DNA of 64,000 nucleotides from Neckera pumila. Taxonomy: Eukaryota > Streptophyta > Bryopsida > Hypnales > Neckeraceae. The stretch covers positions 15,888,065 through 15,952,064 of the forward strand of contig OZ018416.1 of the NCBI GenBank assembly GCA_963969595.1. Reading direction: 5' to 3'. The notes beneath the pieces were generated by a model, which did not search any database, was not told the DNA's origin, and was given only the letters and a program-made list of their open reading frames with translations. How positions within the stretch are numbered: the stretch's first letter is position 1; each line of letters starts with the position of its first letter. Positions 34,565-45,474 of the stretch are shown piece by piece. Position numbers and translations under genes: made by a program.

Positions 34565-37507
34565 TCAAATGAGACAAAAGGGTTGCCACCGATAATTTGA
34601 TGATGTTGATTTGTGCTTTGGAATTTTAACCTTTGTAACATCAGGTTCACCGTCAACTCCCATTTTTCCACGCGGCTTGAAAGCCGTCATAATACACCCT
34701 GTTTTTGCCCAGCACGGGTGAATTGGAGTATCCTTATGCCACACTATCCCTACATTTGTGTCCCATCCAGCGTATGTATCCAAATTGATGTGATAATCTG
34801 AAGCAGGCGTCCAATATTGAATTTGGATCAAGTTAACATGCCCCGGATTTGGATTTGGATTCGTGAGCGCCTTCGCAAGCCAAAACGGCTTTGGGTCTTT
34901 ATTAGCGGGACGCACCACGACAAAATAACCAGCAAACACATCACGGTTAACACAAAACGAATCTTGGGGACGATCTTTTCTTCGTCCAACGAAGGGTGGA
35001 TCCTCTGCAAACTCTTCACCCACTCTGCCGTTTTCGTCCATTGTGTCTTCCGGTTCAATAATGATCTCTGAAGCCGGCCAAAATCCATCGTCCAGTGTCT
35101 CGCTAGCCTACAGAGGTACATCTAGAGCAGCTCTCACACCTTTCCAATAACTTAGTATAGGCCCATTCTTCCTCCTGAACTCTCCCGATTGGTCATCGTC
35201 CGCCATACTGCTCCAATGTGCAATGAAACCAGGCAAACCTTTCTTGATATCATCAAGGGATTTCATATTTTGTGGAACCAAAGGTTGTAGACTATCGGCA
35301 GGCACTTTGGGACGGTCATCTACAGTCTCAGACCACAACCGAATTCCTTTGCCATCCTCTGGCAGCCATTTCTTGTCCGTACAAAGATGCTTATACTCCA
35401 TCAATGGCCATCCATTGGAATTCATGTGAAATTTGAACTACTGGGCCTTTGAATGACCTTCTAGAAAGTCCCCGCCTGCACCCAAATACCCTTGCACAAA
35501 ACGCTTGAAATTAGGAACTTCCTCAATGAAGTGAGGAATGACAAGGTGGGTTTCACAGTCCATGAAGGATTTCATAAGCCTTGGAATAGTTTGGTAGCTA
35601 TTCGTCTTCAACATAGTGCTCCATCGACCAAAAAGAGCATCAATATCTTCATGAGTGTGTCCAACAATGAGGAAGTTGATATATATCTCCCAAAAAATTC
35701 CTTTGAAAACAAGGAGAGAGCAGAAAGCAAAAACCCATCAGTTCTTGTTGTCCCTTGATGCATTGTCAAGCTGCAGAGTCAATATAGGTGGCAAAGGTTG
35801 GGTTGGAATCGGTTCTGGTGGAGGAGGAAGGAGGGAGTCCAGGCACATTTCCGAGCCCTGCAGTACCGCCTTTGTTAATGTAGATTGCCCCTCCTTAACA
35901 GCAGGCAATTTACGCGACGAATTCTTCGGCTCTCCTTCAAGATCACGCAATAACCTTGCAATAGATCCTATGGTGTGGTTAGAGTCTGTCGGGAGAATGT
36001 CTAAGCCATAATGCGCATACCGAACATCACCATGACCATGAGCAATGATGCCAGTAACAGCGACAGGCATCTTCATGAAAGAGTCTGTCGCCTTGGTCTT
36101 GTGAGAGATGTGCAGAGAAGCAGTCTTAGAGTGATCCATTTTATCATGAATGATGGTAAGCATCTTCTCAGGGTACTTCTCGGAAACATACCTATTTGAA
36201 TAATACAGTTCCCTATGGGCTTTTTGCCCCGCAAGATGAGCAGTCAATACCCTGCCCCATTTGCCCTGCGCACTAGAAAGAGGCGTACATGCGCTTCTTA
36301 GCTGCCTATACCTGTCACAAAGACCACACCTTGCAAACAAATCTCCACAAGCATTAGTAGCATATTCAGGAAACGAAGCACGCCGGATATTGCTCAAGCC
36401 GCTTGATGAAATAGACGGTAAATTCAACATTGCATTAGCCTCATTGATTTTTGGTAATTGGGCACTCCAAAGAAAAGCGGATGGTAACACCATTGCACGG
36501 ACCTTCTCCCCGGATTGAAGTGTCCTTGATTTGTGTGGCATTTGGTCGGCTTCACTTCCAAGTTCACATCGAAGTATGGCGGTAGCTTGTACAGTATGTG
36601 TACGGGGTTTTTTGGAGCCCAAGTTCCCATGTGCATCTGCTTGCTTCCCGAATTTGGCCATATGCTTATACATATAAAAGGTAGCTTTCAAAATCCCATG
36701 TATAATCCACCAAGCAGCAGGACATACTTCAATCTTCTTCAAAGTCACCCACTCTTTGCACGCATCGTCTTTGTGCATTTGTCTATGCACTTCAAGAAGA
36801 CATTTCTTGCGAGCGTACACACCATCAATTACATGGAGTTGGATACATATGGAACAAATTTCTCCACGTGGAAAAGGCTGGACACAATTCCTTTCGCAAC
36901 ATGTCATTGTAGACACTCGAAGGACAGCTTCAGTTGTAAGAAGGGATTCTTTTTTGGGAGAAACGCCCAATTTAAACCTCTCACGAGTACTTTGATAAGA
37001 ACGCACCCCAGTACAAACGCGGCGGTTTAATGCACTCATGCCCACATTGTATATGTGAGTCTGCTCATGGTCATATAGACTTACATTCTCCAAAAACACT
37101 TGTTTAATGTGCCATGAGTGCGCAGACCACATCCAAGCTGATGGGACTTCTGCCTCGCACAAAGACTCTGCAATTTGAACGGCAATTCGATCATCACCAA
37201 GTGGCTTCCCATCCATGTCAATGACAAGGTCAGCATCAACACTTTGGCAAATTCCTTTTGCAACGTCATCTCCAACTTCATTCCTTAAGGTAACAAAACT
37301 TCTTACCCAAGAGGAACGAGCGATACCGTTGCAAGGTTTGACACCTTCCGGTAAAATTGGTACCGGAATCGCAAACTCGCCCGGCTCATGGATATCCATC
37401 CTACAGATACAAGACACAATTAATGGCAAGTTCCGACAAAAATATTCCGCCTGCTTAAGCAAACTACCATAGACATTATAGTAGACAACAACAATTATTC
37501 TAAACAA
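34565..37507 (-). pseudogene. DDE-transposase-like protein with GHTHEDID signature
   Basis: One frame of 981 codons with only three internal stops: TGA 35,738-35,740, TAG 35,438-35,440 and TAG 35,108-35,110. Motifs in order: MDIHEPGEF (ATG at 37,397-37,399, just after a splice-acceptor-like CTGTAG), a Cys-rich middle part (TCCERNC, CSIC), HDKMDHSK, LQLDNASRDNKN, FLIVGHTHEDIDALFGRW, then a C-terminal part with FAGYFVVVRP and FWLAKALTNP. Large uncharacterised proteins with the block QLDN...NKN...GHTHEDID occur in animals, oomycetes and early plants (possibly Pfam DUF7869). The spaced Asp, Asp and Glu/Asp suit a DDE nuclease. Role as transposase of this element is inferred from its position and content. 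The stops fit CGA to TGA and CAG to TAG. Confidence 0.62.
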
Positions 37508-38320
37508 CCCAGACAGGTGTACAAATATTGCCTCACAGTTCGATATGTGAACTACTAGTACAAAAATAAGAAATCCTATAAATTAGCTTCAACACGAAGG
37601 CAAACCCTAAAAATGACACCCTACATTTTACTAAAAGAATATGGGATTACTGGGACATAATTTTCAGTGATAATACAGTACTGTCCTACCTGAAAAATTT
37701 ATATGTTTAACAACACAAAACACAACGCCCAACACTTTCAATTCCTTAACAAACGTTATAACAAACTTTAACACAATAAAATATTCCACAAGCCTATTAA
37801 ACAATCCAAGAAAGCCAATACCTACCAGATACCCAAAACATGATGACAAAATTACCTTAGACGCAAAGCTAATCCACCACCAAATATATGCAGTAAAGAA
37901 TCATAAAGCCAAAAGGTCAAAAGTCAGAATATATGTGACGAAAGTGCGACATTCACTCAACCCAAACGAAGGAAAAATATTACTCCCAAGCCAAAGGTAA
38001 AGACCCGTTAGATTAATTTTGCATAAGACAAAGTAAATGCTACTAGGAAAACAACATAAAAAAACGATGGCAACTTCTTGGAAAATATCAAACTGTTCTC
38101 AATATAATTAAAATCGAGCCGAGGAAAAAAAAACCCAACAACAGCCCGATCCATTATCCACGTCAAATATCGAAGAGTACAATCGATCTTATCAGAAACA
38201 TGTATAAAAATCCGATTCCAAAATAATCAACGAATATCTTCAAATACATTATTCACACTATTCTTCCTCCAATCACATTGTCTAAGAAAACGTCAAAAAA
38301 AACCCGGCCAGTGTTACAAT
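37508..38320. other. Probable 5' intron of the leftward transposase-like gene
   Basis: AT-rich, no open frame. On the minus strand it lies between a candidate first exon (about 39.3 kb) and the acceptor before the MDIHEPGEF exon. Confidence 0.4.
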
Positions 38321-38324
38321 TTGA

Positions 38325-39040
38325 GCTTTGACATGAATATAAATCCTAAGCACTCTTGCTCACGCCTAATTATCTTTGACTAGAAGATAAACCCAGAAAC
38401 AGTCTTCCTCACGCGGAATTATCATTGACAAGCACATAAATCCAAAAACAGTCCTGGTAAAGCGTAATTACCTTTGACACAAAGATAAATCCAGAAACAG
38501 TCCTGCTAATGTTTGATTAACATCAACACTAACATAAGCCCAGAAACAGTCTGGCTAATGAGTATTTACCTTTGACACGAAGATAAATGAAGAAGAAGTC
38601 TAGATAAGATGTACGTAATTACCTTCGACACGAAGATAATCCCTGAAGTAGACATCCTAATGCACAATTAACTTCGATACAAAGATAATCCTAGAAGTAG
38701 TCTTCCTATTGCTTAATTAGCTTCAACACGAAGATCAATACAGAATCAGTCTCAACAATACGTAATTCTCTTCGACCCTTGGACAAACCCTGAAACAACC
38801 TTCGTAATGCATAGTTCTCTTCGACACGAAGATAAGTAAACAAATTGTGTAGCTAACGCGTAATTATCTTCAGCACGAAGATAAATCCTAAATTTGTCAA
38901 TTCGAATGCAGAACTTTCTAATATACTAGATACAATTTCTGAAGCACTAACATGATTGCCGAATTACCTTCGACTCGAAGATAAATTCTGGAGTACTCCT
39001 TCCAAATTAGGAATTATCTTCGACACGAAGTTCCGGAATT
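38325..39040. repeat. 49-bp tandem repeat carrying the CTTCGACACGAAG palindrome, about 14 copies
   Basis: Units recur at about 38,372, 38,421, 38,470, 38,519, 38,568, 38,621, 38,669, 38,718, 38,768, 38,816, 38,866, 38,915, 38,965 and 39,015. The core reads TTACCTTCGACACGAAGATAA, followed by a CAGAAACAGTC-like spacer. It lies in the inferred leader intron of the leftward gene. The same palindrome forms arrays in the leader of the rightward gene at 43.8-45.4 kb. Confidence 0.88.
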
Positions 39041-39268
39041 TACGGCACCTTTTTAGGGGGGTGTTCCAGGGGTGCACCATCACAATTCAATAAGCAACTA
39101 TGCGGAACAAGACCAGCAAAACAGTTTGCTCATTCAAAGACCGTCCACTTCTCACTGTTCTGCTTACTCGTGGACGCATTGATAAACACAGCAATGAGAA
39201 GGGGAAGTGAGGCAAAGAACACATCGTACGGAAAACAACAAAGCGGAAGAATGCTTAGAGGAAACATA

Positions 39269-39293
39269 CCTTAATGAACAGCCTTCGCTCCAT
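39269..39293 (-). other. Candidate first coding exon and donor site of the leftward gene
   Basis: On the minus strand ATG (39,291-39,293) starts a short MERRLFIK reading that runs directly into GTATGT, a good splice donor. Upstream is a GC-rich leader. Only position and donor support it. Confidence 0.3.
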
Positions 39294-39815
39294 GCAAGTC
39301 TCCGCGCACGCTAGGGATCGCAAGGACGCAAACAAAGTCCTCAGCGAAAAAAAACAAGGCGGAGGAATTCTGTAAAGGATGGCGGGAGCGTGCAAAGCTC
39401 GAGCAACTCCGGAAAAAGGAAACATTCAAGAAGACAATCTCGCGGAGGGTGGGCGGGTGAATGGGCGGGCGGGAGAATGAAGCGACGATTCTCACCTCCA
39501 AAGCTAATGGCCGAACCTGAGGTTCTCGTTGACAAACAAGAAATCTTCCGTCAAAGCGGGGGCGGGAAGAAAATTGGCGCCCAAAGTCAAAAACTAAGAA
39601 TCATTTGAATCGCCAGTCCATGCACGCCATTCCCAACAACTTTTTCTGCCAAAATTGTAATATTCCCTCAAGTTTGGAGGGACTTTTTGTCAGGTGGGGA
39701 CCAAATGTGCTGTCTCCACTAACTAGTCCCCAAATCAAGCTTCTGCTATTCTGGAATATTAACTGTGCTCACAATGTGGAAAATTAAAAAATATAAAAAC
39801 TTCAATAACCCTAGA

Positions 39816-39843
39816 TTTAGGGTTTAGGGTTTAGGGTTTAGGG
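39816..39843 (+). repeat. Interstitial telomere-type repeat (TTTAGGG)4
   Basis: Four perfect copies of TTTAGGG, the Arabidopsis-type plant telomere unit, preceded by a complementary CCCTA. Too short to be a telomere end. It lies in the central intergenic part of the large element. Confidence 0.95.
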
Positions 39844-40179
39844 TCAGCAAAGAGATTGTATAAGTTTGGGGGATGGGAGGTTTGGGGTTTCTTTTGTTTT
39901 TCAAAAGTGGTGAAGTAGTGGAAAACAAAAAAATGATGTTGCAAAAATAATTAGTATTCATTTGTAGAATAAGTAGAACTTTTTTTTTATATACAAACTT
40001 AGACGAATTTCATTTAAAGTTGGTGGGTTCATCCAAATTATTTCAAAAAATGGATCCGCTTTGGCTATATATGGTCTTCTTTCTTTGATTATTTTCTATA
40101 GCCTTGGTGCCGGCCAAAAGAATTTTGGTGCACTTTGGCACCAAATCGGTAGGAAAAAAAAACAAAAAAACCCGATCAG

Positions 40180-41180
40180 ATGGAATGGCTATACTGTGGC
40201 AAACATTCCAAAAAATACGTTGAAATTGGAAGACACCTCACACTTATTGAATGCGAGTGCTTCAAATTTGTGGCCCAATTTCGATCGTGTGCTACTTGAA
40301 CAAAAGTAAACTGAATTAGCCATGACCTGTATGTTATGGAACTCGCATCAGGATTTAGGATTCAATGAAATATGTAGAAGTTGGAAAACAACTAAACATT
40401 TGTGATTTATGAGTGCCTTAAATTTGTGGCTTAAATACCTTTGTGTGCTACGTGAATGAAAAAAAAATTGAATCTGCCATGACCTGTACTGTATGCACTT
40501 TGCATCCCCAAACTCATAGAATTGGGTGGATGCAAACGTCCAAAAAATAGATAGAAGTTGGAAAACAATTGAACATTTGTGATTTACGAGTGCCTTAAAT
40601 TTGTGGCTTAAATAACTTTATGTGCTACGTGACTGAAAAAAAAATTGAATTCACCATGACCTGTACATTATGCACCTCGCCTCCCCAAACTCATAGAATT
40701 GGATGGATGCAAACGTCAAAATAAATACGTAGAAGTTGGATTACAACTAAACATTTGTGATTTATGAGTGCCTTCAATTTGTGACTTAATTACCTTTGTG
40801 TGGTACATGAATGAAAAAAAAAATTGAATTCACCATAACCTGTACTTTATGCACCTCGCATCCCCAAACTCATAGAATTGGATGGATGCAAACGTCAAAA
40901 GAAATACATAGAAGTTGGAAAACAACTAAACATTTGTGATTTACGAGTGCTTTAAATTTGTGGCTTAAATACCTTTATGTGCTACGTGAATGGAAAAAAA
41001 ATTGAATCCGCCATGACCTGTATTTTATGCACCTCGCCTTCACAAACTCATGGAATTGGATGGATGCGAACGTCAAAAGAAGTACATAAAAGTTTTAAAT
41101 ACATCTAATTATTTTGGATTTATGGTCGCCTCAAATTTTTAGCTTAATTTCTTGAGCTTTGTATGCGAATAAGATTTTAT
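40180..41180. repeat. 177-180-bp satellite-like tandem repeat, about 5.5 copies
   Basis: The marker CCATGACCTGTA recurs at 40,320, 40,477, 40,654, 40,833 (CCATAACC) and 41,011, giving steps of 157, 177, 179 and 178 bp. Other shared blocks are AAACTCATAGAATTGGATGG, ACATTTGTGATTTA and GAGTGCC. The period is in the usual range of plant satellites. It sits between the two divergent genes. Confidence 0.88.
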
Positions 41181-42600
41181 TGAAAGTAGCATGAATAGTT
41201 TTGCAGAGATAGTTATTGTTTTGTATTTTTTTAATCATGTGTTTCAATTTGGTGTTCTTTAGTATATAGGCAAATGTATGAGTGTGTGAAGCTATAGATC
41301 AAGTCTGGAACATTGCAATGGCTTGAAAGTATTTGAAATCTGGGTTACTTTGGCTATATGAAGTCTTGATATTTATATTCAGAGAACACCAAAATTATAA
41401 ACAATTACTAATTGTGTGTATAGTTGTCTTAAATAATATGTGTAGGTTTGGTACTAAGAACGGTACTTTGAAAATACGTAATTCACCTCTTTTGGTTGAC
41501 TTTCAATCACTTTTGGATAATTTTAAAAATAAAACCCGTTTTATGTGCCGTGCCGATGGTATATTGTAGGCCCACCCAGCTAATTGGGGGGGTTTCATTG
41601 CAATATGAATTTAGAATTTGCAAAAAAATATAATTACCTAGGAAGACAAAATATTCTTGCGTATTGTCTAGGGTAAGTTTGGCCCACAAAACCCACCTTC
41701 GAGGGCACCCTTTTGCGTCATTATCCTACTAAAATCATAATGCCCTCTGTAATATCACAAATTCCACCATTAATATCACAGATTCCACCATTAATAATAG
41801 GGGCTTGTGCTTGCTATACTACGGATTCACTTTATCACATATTAATAAATAACTGTAATATTTGAATAGAAATCAATGTATGATCATTATTTCAATGAGT
41901 CTTTGAAATATTTAATTTTAGTATTTTCTAATAGTACTAAGTTTTTGATAAATTTGAATAGAATGCATGATAATGATTTCAATGAGTCTTTGAAATAAAT
42001 AATTTCAATATTTTGTATAAATATTGTCAATCCTACATACATAAAAATAGTATTATCACACAATGTCATATTATAGAAATAGAGTCGTAGTTTCCAATCA
42101 CCTCTGTAATATCATTGTTACAGCTTTTATGATTTTAAAATTCTATTGCAACTACCAAATGATTAGAAAAGTTTATTTCGCTTGCAGCGATTTTGGAATT
42201 CACAAAAATAAAGTTGTTCATAAAGTGTTTGAAATTTACAAATTCCTCTTTTCAATTGACCAAGTTTTTGGGTTGCCATTGTTCGTAACAATTGAATCAA
42301 GTTTTGAATGCATTACAATAAATGTATATCTTCTGTAGTATAATTCATTCACCATTGCATATAATTCATGCATCATTCAATAAATTTCTATTGTACAATT
42401 CAATATATGCTTACTTATAAACAAAATTATACAAAGATTGTAATAATTTTTATTTGAAGATTTATTGAAACTTTTATTCTGCATTTTATCTAGTACATAA
42501 AAATTCTAATACAATTCCTATGAAGAATGCATAGCATATCAAGCGCGAAGCGCTATTCAATGTTAAAAAATGTGGATGGGAGCACTTTCAAAATTTTAAA
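41181..42600. other. AT-rich spacer between the divergent genes
   Basis: No gene. A two-copy repeat of about 95 bp (TTGAATAGA followed by TTTCAATGAGTCTTTGAAA) occurs at about 41,860-42,020. Confidence 0.5.
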
Positions 42601-42721
42601 AAAGGACTTTGGTATCAAACCTGAGGTTCGGCACCCTCCAAAGGTTCGGGCCATTAGCTTGTGCACCGTTTTGGGCTGCCGAACTTGTGCTTTTTGCGGC
42701 TTGGCTTTGGTATGGGACGTT

Positions 42722-42838
42722 GTCTCCCTCCCCTCGTTGCGCTGTCTTCCTCCCCTCGTTGCGCTATCTCCCTCCCCTCGTTGCGTTGTCTCACTCCCCT
42801 CGCCGCGTAGTCTCACTCCCTCGCCGCGCAGTCCCTGT
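42722..42838 (+). repeat. 24-bp tandem repeat, about 5 copies
   Basis: The unit is CTCCCTCCCCTCGTTGCGCTG plus three bases, with the last copies diverged to CTCGCCGCG. It lies in the GC-rich leader of the rightward gene and explains the repetitive proline/serine-rich ORFs seen there. Confidence 0.85.
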
Positions 42839-43799
42839 CTTCTTGTTTGTCACTCCAGGCGCTGCATTCACCTCTTTTGGTCGTCTCTCTCCCATTGTTG
42901 CGCTACTTCTTTTCTCTTGTGGAGCGGAGCGGTGAGCGTCCGGTCTTTCTCACCTGTTTTTGAGCGCATTTGAGGGTTTAGTGTCCGCATTCCTTGAGCG
43001 CATTTGAGGTCGACATTGTTGCACAACGGGAGGACGATCAGAACCAGTGCTGCCGCAATAACTAGGTCTCTCAGAAGCCACCGCTCACAAATGTGGATTG
43101 CGGATTTTTTAGCGCATTTGAGGTTTAGGGTTCCTGCATTTGAGGTTTACAGTTCTTGTGGAGCTAGAGCGGTGAGTGCCTTTCAGGTTTAGGCTTCATC
43201 TTTGAAGTGGTGTGCACAAGAGGTGTTCAAGCTGTGCGCAGAAGTTGAGACTCCTTCGAGATTTTGCTATTGCTGGACAGGTATTTGCTTTACTTTGCTT
43301 GTAGTTTTCTTACTTTGCCAATTTGCTTGCTATGCTATTTGGTTTTGCAACTTAAATCTGGTATTGGAAGCTGAGATTGAAAGCTAAGATTTTCCTTTCT
43401 TCTTTGCTGCGTGGAATTGTTATTTCAAGCTGGGATTGGAAGCTGGGACTGAAAGTATGGATGGAAGTTGGGATTAGGGTTTAGGGTTGGAATCTTGAAT
43501 TCTAATTTACTTTGACTATACATATTTGCTTTGTAGTGGATGGTTTGCAGGATTTAGGATTGAAATCTAGTTGTTTTGATTTACATATAGCTTACAATGT
43601 TGTTCCTTATTTTCATGTGTAATCTGCAGTTTAGAATTTATAGTTAGACACAGCGAAACCTATTCAAAGATTCTGTCTGAGGTAAGAAAACCAACCAAAC
43701 TATTTAATTGCATCAGGGTTTCCTCACAGTTTTATTAAACTTATTGAAAGCTAATTTAGGGTTTCTACCCAAAATTTATGAAGCTATAGAAAGGAAGAG

Positions 43800-45410
43800 C
43801 ATTAGCCGCTACTACAATTAGATTAGCTTTGACTCGAAGCTAATGTCCTTAGGGTTTCCACCTTTACTTCATGAAAGTAAGCAAAGCAGCATTAGGGTAT
43901 CTATCCAAAATCTATGAAGCTCCACAAAAAATGAATATGACCTAAGCCTACAGTCGGATTAGCTTCGACTCAAAGATAATTTCTAAAGCTCTAGAAATTC
44001 AGCGCATTAGCTCAGAGAGGAGTTAAATTATCTTTGACTCGAAGATGATATCTAAAGCTCTAGCAATTCAGCAATTTTGCTAGGACTAGCGTTGAATTAC
44101 CTTTGACTCGACGGTAATTTCTAAAGCTTCCAAAATCAAACACATTAGCAAGGATTAAAGATGAATTACCTTCATCTCGAAGATGTTATCTCAAGCTCTA
44201 GAAAATCATCGCATTAGCTAGGTCTCCAGTTCGATTACCCTCGACTCGAAGGTAATTTATGAAGCTCCTGAAACAAAGTTATTAGATAAGATAGGATTTC
44301 GATTAATTTTGACTTCTCCGCGACTTATAAGTATCCTGAATGTATGCGCATAAGCCAAGATTAGAGTCCAACTTCCTACTAGTCGATAGTTGCTAACCTC
44401 GGCAAGAACTCAGCGGCATAATTTGAAATGAATACCTTCGACTCGAAGGTAACTACCCTCGAGTTGAAGATAAGGTTAAGCAATTGAGCAAGTTTGCTAG
44501 GACTAGCATTCGATTACCTTCGACTCGACGGTAATTTCTAAAGCTTCCAAAATTAAATAATTTAGCTAGAATTAGAGATGAATTAGCTTCGTCTCGAAGA
44601 TGTTATCGGAAGCTCTGGAAAATAGTCGCATTAGCTAGGTCTCCAGTTCGATTAACCTCAACTCAAAGGTGATTTACGAAGCTCCTGAAACTAAGTTATT
44701 AGCTAAGATAGGATTTTGATTAACATTGACTTCTACGCGACTCATAAGTATCCGGAATGTATGCGCATTAGCCAGGATTAGAGTTCAACTTCCTACTAGT
44801 TGATAGTTGCTAAACTCGGTAAGAACTTAGCGGTATAATTTGAAATGAATACCTTCGAGTCAAAGGTAACTACCCTCGAGTCGAAGATAAGGTTAAAGGT
44901 GGAATTGCCTCCTAGATTTATACAGCTCGCGAACTTCAGCCCTCAACCAGGAAATGCAATTTGAACTGTCCAGCTTCGAGGCGAAGGTATTCTTTCATAT
45001 AGCTGAAGATATTTATTCATTGAGCCGAAGGCAATTACACCCATAACATCATCAAAAATGTATCACTCTTAAGAAGTATTGCTAATAGAGACGCATAGTC
45101 ATTGGAGTTGATTAGCTTCGGCTCGAAGGTAATTAGCCTAAAGTAGAAGATAGGATTATAAAAGAAATCATCTCATTCCACTCCACGGTAATTGCCCTTC
45201 CATTGAACGGAAGAGTGATGTTGGTACCTTATTGTTGGCTGCAAAATATTTGAACTTATCTGTGACTCGAAGCTAATCTAGAAGTCCGTAGACTTCATTC
45301 TTAGAGAATCTTTGTCCTACACTCTGAATTAGAATCCACCCTATCAAAATAGTTTATTACCTTAACAATTTGTAGAGATAATGATTTATCCTCGTGTCGA
45401 GGATACATGA
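43800..45410 (+). repeat. Palindrome-bearing tandem array with 67-bp and 417-bp periods
   Basis: Copies of ATTAGCTTCGACTCGAAGNTAAT-type units occur at about 43,823, 43,957, 44,028, 44,095, 44,164, 44,231, 44,303, 44,437, 44,511, 44,581, 44,650, 44,719, 44,845, 45,110 and 45,386, typically 67-72 bp apart. A larger block beginning GCTAGGACTAGC at 44,079 is repeated at 44,496 (417-bp step). The array fills the inferred leader intron of the rightward gene, ending about 70 bp before its ATG. Confidence 0.85.
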
Positions 45411-45474
45411 GCCCCGACTACGTGTCAAAGACAAATCTGACCAGCGTAACATCGAATGTAGCCTTGGAAGATAA

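Noticed and set aside
38325..39040. CRISPR-like appearance of the 49-bp array
   Set aside because: Eukaryotic context, imperfect units with related rather than unique spacers, no cas genes.
42527..42973. 148-codon frame rich in Leu/Pro/Ser
   Set aside because: Produced by the 24-bp CTCCCTCCCCTCG tandem repeat; open in overlapping frames.
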